Position numbers and translations under genes: made by a program. Of a DNA stretch of 64,000 nucleotides, positions 52,997 to 60,967 are shown piece by piece (position 1 is the stretch's first letter; each line of letters begins with the position of its first letter). Source of the DNA: Saccharothrix sp. ALI-22-I (GTDB lineage: Bacteria > Actinomycetota > Actinomycetes > Mycobacteriales > Pseudonocardiaceae); NCBI RefSeq assembly GCF_001984175.1, contig NZ_MTQP01000068.1:806001-870000 (forward strand), read 5' to 3'. Under the pieces are notes generated by a model that made no database searches, was not told the DNA's origin, and saw nothing but the letters and a program-made list of their open reading frames with translations.

Positions 52997-54169
52997 GTGC
53001 GGGTACCAGCGCTAGTCCCCAGGATGCGGCCGTTCACCTCGACGATCTTCGCGGAGATGACCGCGTTGGCGATCCGGACCGGGGCGGTGAACCTCGGGCA
53101 GGGTTTCCCCGACACCGACGGGCCGGTGGGGATGCTGGAGGTCGCCAAGGCGTCCATCGACGCCGGGCTCAACCAGTACCCGCCCGGCCCCGGCATGCCG
53201 GAGCTGCGCCAAGCGATCTCCGAGCACCGGGCGCGCTACGGCACGCACTACGACCCCGACACCGAGATCCTGGTGACGGTCGGCGCCACCGAGGCCATCG
53301 CCGCCGCGTTGCTCGCGCTGGTGGAGCCCGGTGACGAGGTCGTGCTCGTCGAGCCCTACTACGACTCCTACGCGGCGTCCGTGGCGTTGGCCGGCGCGAC
53401 CCGGCGGACCGTGGGGCTGGTCGAGGAGCCGGGCACCGGGCGGCTCGGGCTGGACGTCGAGGCGCTGCGGGCCGCCATCGGCCCGAAGACCAAGGCGTTG
53501 CTGCTCAACTCGCCGCACAACCCGACCGGGACGGTGCTCAACCGCGCGGAGCTGGCCGCGGTCGCCGCGCTGTGCGTCGAGCACGACATCGTGGCGATCA
53601 CCGACGAGGTGTACGAGCACCTGGTGTTCGACGGCCTGGAGCACGTGCCGCTGGCCACCTTCCCGGGCATGGCCGAGCGGACCGTCACGATCTCCGGCGC
53701 GGGCAAGTCGTTCAACTGCACGGGCTGGAAGATCGGCTGGGCGTGCGGGCCCGCGGAGCTGGTCGGCGCGGTGCGTGCGGCCAAGCAGTTCCTGACCTTC
53801 GTGGGCGGCGCGCCGTTCCAGCCGGCCGTGGCGCACGCGTTGCGGCACGAGCTGGGTTGGGTGGAGGACCTGCGGGCGTCGTTGCAGAACAAGCGGTCAC
53901 GGCTGGCCGACGGCCTGACCGAGGCCGGTTTCTCGGTGCGCCCCAGCGAGGGCACGTACTTCATCACCGCGGACGTCCGCCCGCTCGGGTTCACCGACGG
54001 TGCGCAGCTGTGCCGGGAGCTGCCGGAGCGGATCGGTGTCGCGGCCGTGCCGGTGCAGGTGTTCACCGATCACCCGGACCAGTGGCGGCACCTGGTGCGG
54101 TTCGCGTTCTGCAAGCGGGACGAGGTGCTGGACGAGGCGATCGGCCGGCTGCGCAAGCTGAGCGTGTAG
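52997..54169 (+). CDS. PLP-dependent aminotransferase (DapC-like class I)
   Basis: 390 aa from GTG 52997. TIFAEMTALA, NLGQGFPDTDGP, TVGATEAIAAALLA, NSPHNPTGTVLN, ITDEVYEHLVFD and PLP-Lys SGAGKSFNCTGWKIGW. Closest in text to actinobacterial N-succinyldiaminopimelate aminotransferase/kynurenine aminotransferase-like enzymes. Exact substrate not certain. Divergent from DUF445, with about 30 bp between starts. Confidence 0.85.
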   Translation: MRVPALVPRMRPFTSTIFAEMTALAIRTGAVNLGQGFPDTDGPVGMLEVAKASIDAGLNQYPPGPGMPELRQAISEHRARYGTHYDPDTEILVTVGATEAIAAALLALVEPGDEVVLVEPYYDSYAASVALAGATRRTVGLVEEPGTGRLGLDVEALRAAIGPKTKALLLNSPHNPTGTVLNRAELAAVAALCVEHDIVAITDEVYEHLVFDGLEHVPLATFPGMAERTVTISGAGKSFNCTGWKIGWACGPAELVGAVRAAKQFLTFVGGAPFQPAVAHALRHELGWVEDLRASLQNKRSRLADGLTEAGFSVRPSEGTYFITADVRPLGFTDGAQLCRELPERIGVAAVPVQVFTDHPDQWRHLVRFAFCKRDEVLDEAIGRLRKLSV

Positions 54170-54187
54170 GAGCCAGGCGTCCGAAAG

Positions 54188-56119
54188 CTAGGCGTCCGAC
54201 GGGACCTCGGACGGGCGGGCGCCCGCCAGCCGGTCCTGCACCAGCGGGTGCCGGAACTGGTAGGAGGCGCCCGCTTGGCGCAGCACGCCGAGCTTGCGCG
54301 CGTCCTCCAGGAACACCATCAGCTCCCACGGCAGCTTGCCGCGCAGCGCCAGCCAGATCCGTGCCACGGTGAACCACCACCAGCGCAGGTGCAGCACGGA
54401 CAGCGTGAAGCCGAGCATCAGCCCGCACGCCAGGCCGAGCCCGACCATGCCCGACTGGGACGGCCCGAACACCACACCGGCCGCCGCGCCGAACACCACG
54501 GCCAGCACCAGCGACCCGGTCCACACCGCGATCCGGTCCCGCGCCATCGTCCACTTAGGACTCGACGGGTGGCTCAGCTCGGCGCTGCTGCCCAACGCGA
54601 ACCGCAGCGCCACCGCCACCCCGATGCCCAGGCCCACCACCAGCCCCGCGGACAGCCCGTACAGCGCGCCGAACACCAGACCCGCCGCCGTCCCCAACAC
54701 ACCGCTGACCACGACCAGGCTGCGCCACACGCCCAGCCGCGGCTTCGACACCCGGTGCCCGGACGCGTACAGCGCGGCCACCGCCACGACGAGCCCGGCG
54801 GCCAGACCGGTGATCGGGGCCAGCTTCGGCGTACTCGCGTACGCCATCAGCCAGCCGACGCCGAACCCGCCGATCGTGCCCAGCACGATCGCGCCGAGCA
54901 GCGCCAACCACGTGCTGCCGACCGAACGGCGCAGCTCCCACCAACCCAGTTCGCGGACGCCGCGCTTGCGCATCTCCTCGGCCAGGAACGCCAGCCAGCG
55001 GGTCGCCTTGTCCTTCGGCCAGACCTGGCTCGCACCGGCGTGGTGCGCTACCGCGCGGTCGCCGAACGCGCCGCCGACCAGCGCGTCCACCAGGTGGTTC
55101 TCGACCGCGCGGCGGTCCGGGAACCGGGCTCGGTCCAGCAGTTCGCTCGGCTCGCCGTACCCGTAGACCACGCCCGCCAACCACACCGCGAGTGGCGTGG
55201 ACAGCGCCTCGGCCAGCCGACCGCCCGGCTCGTCGCGCAGGTGCAGGAAGATCGGCTCCCAGCGGGCGGCCGTGACGGGGTCCGAGACGGCCCGCAGGTA
55301 GCCCGCGATCTCCTCGTGGTCCAACGGCTGGAGCTGCACGACGTGCGCGCCCGGGACCGGCGTGCCCGCCTCGGCGAACTCCTCGGCACTGCTGGTCAGC
55401 ACCAGCGGGTGCGAGCCGGGGAACGCGCGGTTGATGCGGTCCAACGCGTCGGGTCGGCGTTCGGGTGGGATCTGGTCCAGGCCGTCGAGCACCGGGAACA
55501 CGCGGCGCTGCTCGACCAGCAGGTCCGCGGCGTAGCTGCCGTACAGCTCGGTGTTGCGCAGCGCCGGGTGGTCCTCGTAGAGCCGGCGGGTCATCCAGGT
55601 GCGGACGTCTTCCGCGTTCGGGTCCCACGTGGACAGCGGGAGCAGGAACGGCACCGGGCCGTTGGTGTTCTGGTCGAGCAGGCCGATGGTGAGCAGCATC
55701 GCCGTGGTGCTCTTGCCCGCGCCGGGGTCGCCGAGGAACACCATGCGGCGGCTGCGCTGGAACGCGCGGACGATCGCGTCGCTGTGCCCGGGTTCACCTT
55801 CGAGGGCGCTCCAGTGCAGGTTGAGGAGGTTGTCCTGGAGGCCGCGGGCGCGGTACTCCTCGTTCCACTGGGCGTGCAGGGCACGGGCCAGGGCACTCGC
55901 GGCGGCGTCGAGGTTGTCGTCGGTGGCCAGGCCCGCGGCGCGCCTGCGGTGCAGCCACGGGTCCAGCACGGCGAGCAGCGCCAGGAACCCGAGGGCCAGG
56001 CCGGTCAGCCACAGTTCGGGGTGGATGCCGTAGTCGGTGACGAACAGGCCGGCCGTGGCGAGCACGGCGGCCAGCACGCACCCGGTGAGAACGGCCCGCT
56101 GGCGGAATCTGGACACCAA
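54188..56119 (-). CDS. membrane-embedded NACHT-family NTPase
   Basis: 643 aa. Two N-terminal membrane segments (about 10-28 and 36-53). A NACHT/STAND module follows with Walker A GDPGAGKSTTAMLL (about 130-143), Walker B VFPVLDGLDQ (about 207-216) and LVLTSSAEEF at the sensor position. A helical winged segment leads to a C-terminal run of about six hydrophobic segments (about 405-590), then a short soluble tail (FLEDARKLGVLRQAGASYQF). No LRR, TPR or WD sensor repeats. Such membrane NACHT proteins may be conflict or signalling NTPases; role here is inference. Confidence 0.82.
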   Translation of the reverse strand: MVSRFRQRAVLTGCVLAAVLATAGLFVTDYGIHPELWLTGLALGFLALLAVLDPWLHRRRAAGLATDDNLDAAASALARALHAQWNEEYRARGLQDNLLNLHWSALEGEPGHSDAIVRAFQRSRRMVFLGDPGAGKSTTAMLLTIGLLDQNTNGPVPFLLPLSTWDPNAEDVRTWMTRRLYEDHPALRNTELYGSYAADLLVEQRRVFPVLDGLDQIPPERRPDALDRINRAFPGSHPLVLTSSAEEFAEAGTPVPGAHVVQLQPLDHEEIAGYLRAVSDPVTAARWEPIFLHLRDEPGGRLAEALSTPLAVWLAGVVYGYGEPSELLDRARFPDRRAVENHLVDALVGGAFGDRAVAHHAGASQVWPKDKATRWLAFLAEEMRKRGVRELGWWELRRSVGSTWLALLGAIVLGTIGGFGVGWLMAYASTPKLAPITGLAAGLVVAVAALYASGHRVSKPRLGVWRSLVVVSGVLGTAAGLVFGALYGLSAGLVVGLGIGVAVALRFALGSSAELSHPSSPKWTMARDRIAVWTGSLVLAVVFGAAAGVVFGPSQSGMVGLGLACGLMLGFTLSVLHLRWWWFTVARIWLALRGKLPWELMVFLEDARKLGVLRQAGASYQFRHPLVQDRLAGARPSEVPSDA

Positions 56120-56189
56120 CGCATCATGACGGACCGATCACTGGTGGTGGTGGCACGGTCACCCCTGTGTCGTGCGTAACCTTGGGTAT

Positions 56190-56780
56190 GTGATCTGTCC
56201 GAAATGCCAGGACCTCATGCAGACCATCAGCCGTGGTTCTGTGCACATCGAGCAGTGCGAGAACTGCAAGGGCGTTTTCCTGGACGGCGGCGAGTTGGAA
56301 CAGATCATCGCCGCCGAGCGGGCCCACTACGCGCAGCCGTACCGGCCCGAAGGCTTCCCCGTCCCCCCTCCTGCCCCCACGATGGCCGTGCCGGTCAACG
56401 TCGGCGTACCAGTCGACGCGGCCGTACCGGTCGACGTCGGTGTGCCGGTCGACACGGGCGTACCCGTTGACGTCGGCGTACCGGTGGACGCTCCCGTGCC
56501 GGCCGACGGTGCTGTGCCGGTAGAAGGCGCCGTGCCAGTGGACGGCGAGCAGCCGCCGCCGGCCACTCCCGCACCCGCACCCGCACCCACGACCGGGCCG
56601 CCCCCGCCCTACCAACCGCCGCCCGGCACCCCGATGCCCGGCACGCCCGCGGCCGCGCCGCCCCCGTACCAGCCGCCACCCGGCACCGTGACCGGCCCGC
56701 CGCCGCCCGTGTACCCACCCGGCTACTACCAGCCGTACCCGCACCGCAAGCGCAGCTTCCTGGAGGAATTGCTCGACTGA
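56190..56780 (+). CDS. zf-TFIIB-type zinc-ribbon protein with VPVD repeats
   Basis: 196 aa from GTG 56190 (family starts ICPKC); GTG 56172 is an alternative. Zinc ribbon: CPKC at the start and CENC with GVFLDGGELE, characteristic of zf-TFIIB domain proteins. Then a stretch of about nine hexapeptide repeats of VGVPVD type, and a Pro-rich region with PPPYQPPPGT copies. Ends in basic HRKRSFLEELLD, a C-terminal motif seen with short membrane-tethered or partition-type proteins. Function unknown. Confidence 0.78.
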   Translation: MICPKCQDLMQTISRGSVHIEQCENCKGVFLDGGELEQIIAAERAHYAQPYRPEGFPVPPPAPTMAVPVNVGVPVDAAVPVDVGVPVDTGVPVDVGVPVDAPVPADGAVPVEGAVPVDGEQPPPATPAPAPAPTTGPPPPYQPPPGTPMPGTPAAAPPPYQPPPGTVTGPPPPVYPPGYYQPYPHRKRSFLEELLD

Positions 56781-56799
56781 GCGGCCGACTCCCGTGTTC

Positions 56800-56972
56800 T
56801 GAGCGTTCAACTCGGGTGTCCCGAACGTTGGACACGCGTGTTCCCAGCGTTGGACACGCGTGTTCTGAAGGTTGGACACGCGGGTTGTGAGTGTTGAGTT
56901 CGGGGGGCCTGGAGGTGGGACTCTCGCGTGAGTCGAACGGTCGGGTCGGGTGAGTTCAACGGTCGGGGAGGA
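56800..56972. repeat. 22-bp repeat array B
   Basis: Units at 56800 (TGAGCGTTCAACTC), 56822 (CGAACGTTGGACACGC), 56844, 56866 and 56888, then a short gap and two further units at 56928 (GTGAGTCGAACGG) and 56950 (GTGAGTTCAACGG), all spaced 22 bp. It lies between convergent genes. The methyltransferase stop (56958-56956) is inside the last unit. Left and right parts are less symmetric than in array A. Confidence 0.8.
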
Positions 56973-58098
56973 GGGGCCAGGTCAGGGGGGTGTTGTCCAG
57001 GGCGAAGTATTGGCTTGTCGGGGTGGCGGTGAAGGTGAACTGGTGGCGGCGGGGTTTGCCGAGTGAGCGCCACTGGCGGTAGGCGGCTTCGGCTTCGTCC
57101 CAGAGGGCGCGTGGGCCGCCCTGTTCGACGACGGCGCCGCGATGTCTGACCCAGGAGCCGTCGGGGTGTGCCAGGCGGATCGGGTCGGCTGCTATCGCGA
57201 CCTCGGCCAACGCCAAGCCGGCGAAGAACTCGAAGCCGCTGGACGGGTCCACGACGGCGCCGGACGGCAGCAGGGTCGTGCGTGAGGTGTCCGGCTCGGC
57301 GGTGAGGGCGTTCAGCAGGGCCTCGTCGGCCCATGACTGGCGGTGCGCGCGGAGCGGCATGAAACGGCCGTCCTCCAGCAGCACGCGGCCGGTGGCCTGC
57401 CCGTCGTGCACGGTCAGCCGCACCAGCCCCGCGCCGATCGGCCGGTTGAACGTGGTCACGATCAGCCCACCGGGTGCGGTCTGGTCGAGCCACGCGGTCG
57501 GGATGCGGGACACGGCGCACGTGCCGAGGATGCGGTCGTAAGGCGCACGAGGCGCGTACGCCTGCTCGCCGTCGCCCGCCACGCACGTCGGGTGGTAACC
57601 GGCGGCGGTGAGCCGGGACGCGGCCCGTCGCAGCACGCCGGGATCGACGTCGATCGACGTCACCCGGGAGTCGCCGAGCGCGTGGCACAGCAGGGCGGCG
57701 TTGTAGCCGGTGCCGGTGCCGATCTCCAGCACCTGGTCGCCCGGCGTGACGGCCAGCGCCTCCAGCATGATCGCCATGATCGCCGGCATGCTCGACGAAC
57801 TGGTGGGTACCCCCGTCACGGCACCCGTCGCGAGTGCTTGCTCCCACGCCCGGTCGTCGCCGTTGAGCTGGGTCACGCAGACCTCGTTGCGGTAGACCAG
57901 CGCCAAGTGGTCGGGGTGCGCGGAGGTCACCGGCTCCCACGCCCCGTCCGGGCGCTGGACGAAGAACCCCGGCAGGAACACATGCCGCGGGACCTGGCGA
58001 AACGCATCGACCCAGCGCGGATCGCGGAGCACGTCGGAGGCCAGGAGCGAGTCGACGAGCTGTCCGCGCAGGTTCGCCGCAACGTCCACGCACTCCAC
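56956..58098 (-). CDS. protein-L-isoaspartate methyltransferase-like protein
   Basis: 380 aa from GTG 58098; GTG 58119 gives 387. SAM-binding motif I VLEIGTGTGYNAALL and the PCMT-specific TGVPTSSSSMPAIMAIMLEAL and RILGTCAVSRIPTAWLDQ. A C-terminal half of about 150 residues carries DGRFMPLRAHR and FEFFAGLALAEV, an extension common in actinobacterial paralogues that act in lanthipeptide-like or repair contexts. Exact substrate uncertain. Divergent from the XRE gene. Confidence 0.82.
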   Translation of the reverse strand: MECVDVAANLRGQLVDSLLASDVLRDPRWVDAFRQVPRHVFLPGFFVQRPDGAWEPVTSAHPDHLALVYRNEVCVTQLNGDDRAWEQALATGAVTGVPTSSSSMPAIMAIMLEALAVTPGDQVLEIGTGTGYNAALLCHALGDSRVTSIDVDPGVLRRAASRLTAAGYHPTCVAGDGEQAYAPRAPYDRILGTCAVSRIPTAWLDQTAPGGLIVTTFNRPIGAGLVRLTVHDGQATGRVLLEDGRFMPLRAHRQSWADEALLNALTAEPDTSRTTLLPSGAVVDPSSGFEFFAGLALAEVAIAADPIRLAHPDGSWVRHRGAVVEQGGPRALWDEAEAAYRQWRSLGKPRRHQFTFTATPTSQYFALDNTPLTWPLLPDR

Positions 58099-58127
58099 CG
58101 TAGCGCTATGGGCGAGCACACATCCGG

Positions 58128-58172
58128 ATTGCTAGCAATCCGCTTGCAACTGCTAGCACCTCCGCGTACCGT
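58128..58172 (+). promoter_or_regulatory. XRE operator/promoter with TGCTAGCA palindromes
   Basis: ATTGCTAGCAAT (58128-58139) and TGCTAGCA (58151-58158), core centres 21 bp apart. TTGCAA (58144-58149), 17-bp spacer and TACCGT (58167-58172) form a promoter with the second palindrome in the spacer. Ideal for repression by the XRE protein that follows. Confidence 0.65.
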
Positions 58173-58201
58173 TGGATTACGGACCGAGGAGGTGCCGCAA
58201 G

Positions 58202-58585
58202 TTGGACAAGTCCATCGACAAGGCGGTGGCCGAACTCGGCCGCGACATCGGCGAGTACATCCGCCAGCAGCGCAGCACGGCGAAGATGTCGTTGCGGCAG
58301 CTGGCCAAGCTCGCCGGGGTCTCCAACCCGTACTTGAGCCAGATCGAGCGCGGTTTGCGCAAGCCGAGTGCGGAGATCCTGCAGCAGATCGCCAAAGGGC
58401 TGCGGATCTCGGCCGAGGCGCTGTACGTCGAGGCCGGGATTCTGGAGCAGCGCGAGGGCGGCGCTCTCGCGGACGCCATCGTCACCGCCCCCGATCTGAC
58501 CGAGCGGCAGAAACAGGTGCTGCTCGACGTCTACGAGTCGTTCCGGCGGGAGAACGCCGCCAATCAGACCAAACCGGAGGAGTGA
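58202..58585 (+). CDS. XRE-family regulator of the hbhA locus
   Basis: 127 aa from TTG 58202 with RBS AGGAGGT. HTH_3 fold: IGEYIRQQRSTAKMSLRQLA, GVSNPYLSQIERGLRKPSAE and ILQQIAKGLRISAEAL, then a helical tail. Orthologue in position and sequence of the mycobacterial gene before hbhA (Rv0474 type). Likely represses its own promoter. Confidence 0.88.
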   Translation: MDKSIDKAVAELGRDIGEYIRQQRSTAKMSLRQLAKLAGVSNPYLSQIERGLRKPSAEILQQIAKGLRISAEALYVEAGILEQREGGALADAIVTAPDLTERQKQVLLDVYESFRRENAANQTKPEE

Positions 58586-58590
58586 TCTCC

Positions 58591-59304
58591 ATGCCGAACC
58601 TGCCCACCACCGAGGAGCTGCGCAAGGCGGGCGAACAGGCCGTCGCCGCCGCCCGCACCCCGCTGCTCGCCGCCCTGGGCGCCGGTGACCTGGCCGCGAA
58701 GGCCGTCATCGAGGCGCTGGGCAAGGCCCGCGAGCGGGCCGAGTCGGCGAAGACCGCGGCCGAGTCGTCCGACCTGAAGAAGGACCTGCGCGACAAGCTG
58801 GACCCGGCCGAGCTGCGCAAGGTCGTGGACGCGTACACGCAGTCGGCGCTCAACCTCTACCAGTTCCTCGCCGAGCACGGCGAGGAGGCGCTGGAGAAGC
58901 TGAAGACCCAGCCGCAGCTGCAGAAGGCGCTGCACCAGGTCGAGGAAGCCGTCGAGACCGCGCAGAAGCGCACCGAGGCGGCCGCCTCGGACGCCCGCGT
59001 GATGGCCGACGACGTGCTCGGCAAGGTGAGCCGCCGGACCCGCGCGGTCCGCGCGAAGGTCGCCGACGACGTGGACGACGCGAGCGAGAAGCTGGCCGAG
59101 ACCGTGGTCGAGATCGGCGGTGACGTCGCCGCGGAGGTGCGCGAGACGACCCCCAAGGCCACGCCGCGCAAGCCGGCCGCGACGAAGCCGATCACCACGC
59201 CGAAGCCCGCCGCCGCCGCGAAGACCACGGGCGCGACGACCAAGACCACGGGCACCACGACCCGCTCCACCGCGGCGAAGAAGCCCACCGACACCACCAA
59301 GTGA
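58591..59304 (+). CDS. hbhA: heparin-binding hemagglutinin (HbhA)-like protein
   Basis: 237 aa from ATG 58591. An Ala/Glu/Lys helical coiled-coil N-terminal two-thirds (about 1-190: LAALGAGDLAAKAVIEAL, EKLKTQPQLQKALHQVEE) and a Lys/Thr/Ala/Pro-rich C-terminal tail (PRKPAATKPITTPKPAA) like the methylated heparin-binding tail of mycobacterial HbhA. In this non-pathogen setting it may bind anionic wall polymers or lipid bodies. 5 bases after the XRE stop. Confidence 0.85.
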   Translation: MPNLPTTEELRKAGEQAVAAARTPLLAALGAGDLAAKAVIEALGKARERAESAKTAAESSDLKKDLRDKLDPAELRKVVDAYTQSALNLYQFLAEHGEEALEKLKTQPQLQKALHQVEEAVETAQKRTEAAASDARVMADDVLGKVSRRTRAVRAKVADDVDDASEKLAETVVEIGGDVAAEVRETTPKATPRKPAATKPITTPKPAAAAKTTGATTKTTGTTTRSTAAKKPTDTTK

Positions 59305-59314
59305 CCCAACCGAC

Positions 59315-59342
59315 ACGGGGCGTCCCACCAGGGGTGCCCCGT
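59315..59342 (+). terminator. hairpin after hbhA
   Basis: Stem ACGGGGC/GCCCCGT with a 14-nt loop, 10 bases after the stop. Possibly partial, since DUF2516 follows in the same direction. Confidence 0.5.
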
Positions 59343-59384
59343 TTCGGCTGTACCGGGAGCGCGGGACGCACGTAGGCTGAGGGG

Positions 59385-59705
59385 GTGTTGCCAACGTTCC
59401 CGGCCTTCAGTCCGCTCGTCCTGGACTACTGGGTCATGTTCGCGGCCTACTACGCCGCGCTGATCATGGGCGTGTTCGCGTTCGCGCACGCGCTCTCGCA
59501 GCGCGCCGACGCCTACACGGCGGCCGAGCGCATGACCAAGCCCGCGTGGCTCGGCATCACCGGAGGTGGGGCGTTCGCGCTGCTGCTGTTCCACCCGTTC
59601 TCCGCCGGCGCCATGTTCTGGCTCGCCGGGCTGGTCGCGGTCACGGTGTACGTGGTCGACGTCCGGCCCCGGCTGATCGAGGTCCAGCGCGGCCCGCGGT
59701 GGTGA
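59385..59705 (+). CDS. DUF2516 membrane protein
   Basis: 106 aa from GTG 59385. Three hydrophobic segments: WVMFAAYYAALIMGVFAFAHA, LGITGGGAFALLLF and MFWLAGLVAVTVYVV, with a polar RADAYTAAERMTK loop. Matches the small membrane protein that follows hbhA in mycobacteria (Rv0476 type). Function unknown. Confidence 0.85.
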   Translation: MLPTFPAFSPLVLDYWVMFAAYYAALIMGVFAFAHALSQRADAYTAAERMTKPAWLGITGGGAFALLLFHPFSAGAMFWLAGLVAVTVYVVDVRPRLIEVQRGPRW

Positions 59706-59938
59706 CGCACCGGAGCTTCGGCTCCGGAGCGCCCGTCACGCTCGTCGGCCACGGCCTGGGCGCGACACCCGGCGAAGCACGCCTGCCCACGTCCGGTCTG
59801 CCGGGCACGAAAGTCGTGGTCACCCTCCCCTCGCACGGCGACGCCCCGGACGCGCCCGAGGGTTGTGGGCCGAGTGGGCGGGCTCCGTGCAACACCGGCG
59901 CGGCGGCTGTTCGGTCGACCCGCTTCACCCGAAAGTGA
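59702..59938 (+). pseudogene. truncated alpha/beta hydrolase after DUF2516
   Basis: The GTG at 59702 overlaps the DUF2516 stop (GTGA). The first 55 residues look like a bona fide alpha/beta hydrolase start: VTHRSFGSGAPVTLVGHGLG and ATPGEARLPTSGLPG with VVVTLPSHGDAPDAPEG. Homology then stops; 20 unrelated residues precede a stop. No nucleophile elbow follows in any frame nearby. A deletion or rearrangement probably removed the rest of the gene. Confidence 0.7.
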
Positions 59939-60011
59939 TCTTGCCGTTGGTCGAACAACGGTTCGATAGTGGTCTGTGTCGGGCATCCGACACCTGTTCG
60001 GTCGGATGGGC

Positions 60012-60083
60012 GTGGTGAAAACCAAGTCGCGCCTGTCCGAGCGGACGTGCTGCATGTCCTCCCCGAGTTGCGGGCGACAGTAA
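60012..60083 (+). CDS. possible 23-aa leader ORF with Cys-Cys
   Basis: GTGGTGAAAACC opens a frame MVKTKSRLSERTCCMSSPSC then GRQ-stop. The Cys-Cys pair recalls cysteine-responsive leader peptides of actinobacteria, but the RBS is weak and no attenuator logic is clear. Confidence 0.25.
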   Translation: MVKTKSRLSERTCCMSSPSCGRQ

Positions 60084-60092
60084 ACGAGCCCG

Positions 60093-60239
60093 ATGGAAAC
60101 CCACGTCAGACCCGCATCGCGCGGGCAGCGGGTACTGCCACGGGAAGACCCGGCCCGCAGGGGGCCAGGCCAACGCCGTCACCGCAAGGAGACGGCTGCT
60201 TGGATAGAGCGGACTCACATCTGCTCACACTTCAAGTAA
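60093..60239 (+). CDS. possible 48-aa small ORF
   Basis: ATG 60093 to TAA 60239. Arg-rich, METHVRPASRGQRVLPRE-like start, ending RTHICSHFK. Codon third-position GC is lower than that of the neighbours, which speaks against a normal gene. Listed because the 59939-60361 gap has no other explanation; it could be part of the leader of the PfpI-like gene or relic DNA. Confidence 0.25.
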   Translation: METHVRPASRGQRVLPREDPARRGPGQRRHRKETAAWIERTHICSHFK

Positions 60240-60299
60240 CGGCTATTGGAACTACCGGCGAAATCGGATCGGTCGGCTGGAGCTGGTGTCCTCGTGGCC

Positions 60300-60335
60300 G
60301 ACCAACCGCCCGCGGACGTCCGCGGGTGGTTGGTC
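60300..60335 (+). promoter_or_regulatory. long hairpin in the PfpI-gene leader
   Basis: 17-bp arms, GACCAACCGCCCGCGGA with TCCGCGGGTGGTTGGTC, one mismatch, 2-nt loop. 26 bases before the ATG at 60362. It could be an attenuator or a terminator of an upstream RNA. Confidence 0.55.
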
Positions 60336-60361
60336 GACTTCCTGCGCGGGTAGCCGAAAAC

Positions 60362-60916
60362 ATGGCCGAACAGAAGAAGATCGCATTCCTGGTCGACACG
60401 GAGGGGATCGAGCAGGTCGAGCTGACCGAGCCCTGGCAGCACGTGGAGAAGGCCGGAGCGCTGCCGAGGCTGCTCGCGCCCAAGCTGGGGCAGGTGCAGG
60501 CGTTCGACCACCTGACACCCGCCGACACGTTCGACGTCGACGTGCCGTTCGCGCACGCGGACCCCATGGACTACGACGGCGTGGTGATCCCCGGTGGGGT
60601 GGCCAACGCCGACTTCCTGCGGATGGACCACGACGCGGTGCGGTTCGTGAAGCAGCACGTGGCCGCGGGCAAGCCGATCGCCTCGATCTGCCACGGCCCG
60701 TGGCTGCTGGTCGAGGCGGACGTGGTGCGCGGCAAGCGGCTGACCTCGTTCCCGAGCCTGGCCACCGACATCCGCAACGCGGGTGGGCAGTGGGAGGACG
60801 CCGAGGTGCGGGTCGATGCCGGCGCCGGGTGGACCCTCGTGACCAGCCGGAAGCCCGACGACCTGCCCGCGTTCAACCGTGAGGCGCTGAAGGCGTTCGG
60901 GCTGCAAGACATCTGA
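60362..60916 (+). CDS. DJ-1/PfpI-family protein
   Basis: 184 aa from ATG 60362. KKIAFLVDTEGIEQVELTEP, DGVVIPGGVANADFLR, nucleophile elbow ASICHGPWLLVEADVV (Cys) and TSFPSLATDIRNAGGQW with a C-terminal substrate loop. Typical PfpI/YhbO-like glyoxalase, deglycase or chaperone candidate. Cytosolic. Function assigned by family. Confidence 0.88.
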   Translation: MAEQKKIAFLVDTEGIEQVELTEPWQHVEKAGALPRLLAPKLGQVQAFDHLTPADTFDVDVPFAHADPMDYDGVVIPGGVANADFLRMDHDAVRFVKQHVAAGKPIASICHGPWLLVEADVVRGKRLTSFPSLATDIRNAGGQWEDAEVRVDAGAGWTLVTSRKPDDLPAFNREALKAFGLQDI

Positions 60917-60932
60917 ACCACTTTCGAGACGC

Positions 60933-60964
60933 AGACCACGGGGATGTGCACCTCCCCGTGGTCT
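60933..60964. terminator. bidirectional terminator between pfpI-like and merR genes
   Basis: Perfect 11-bp stem AGACCACGGGG/CCCCGTGGTCT with a 10-nt loop, located between the stops of the convergent genes at 60916 and 60968. Confidence 0.75.
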
Positions 60965-60967
60965 TCC

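Noticed and set aside
54248-56179. Plus-strand frame of 643 codons opposite the NACHT gene
   Set aside because: Antisense shadow; no domain, Arg/His/Gln-rich.
56807-58093. Alternative 428-codon minus-strand frame over the methyltransferase gene, extending through array B
   Set aside because: The overlapping frame at 56956-58098 has clear SAM-binding and PCMT motifs; this one is Arg/Pro-rich, and its repeat-encoded end is just the 22-bp array.
60093-60239. Confident small protein gene
   Set aside because: Weak codon bias and no clear RBS; kept only as a low-confidence feature.
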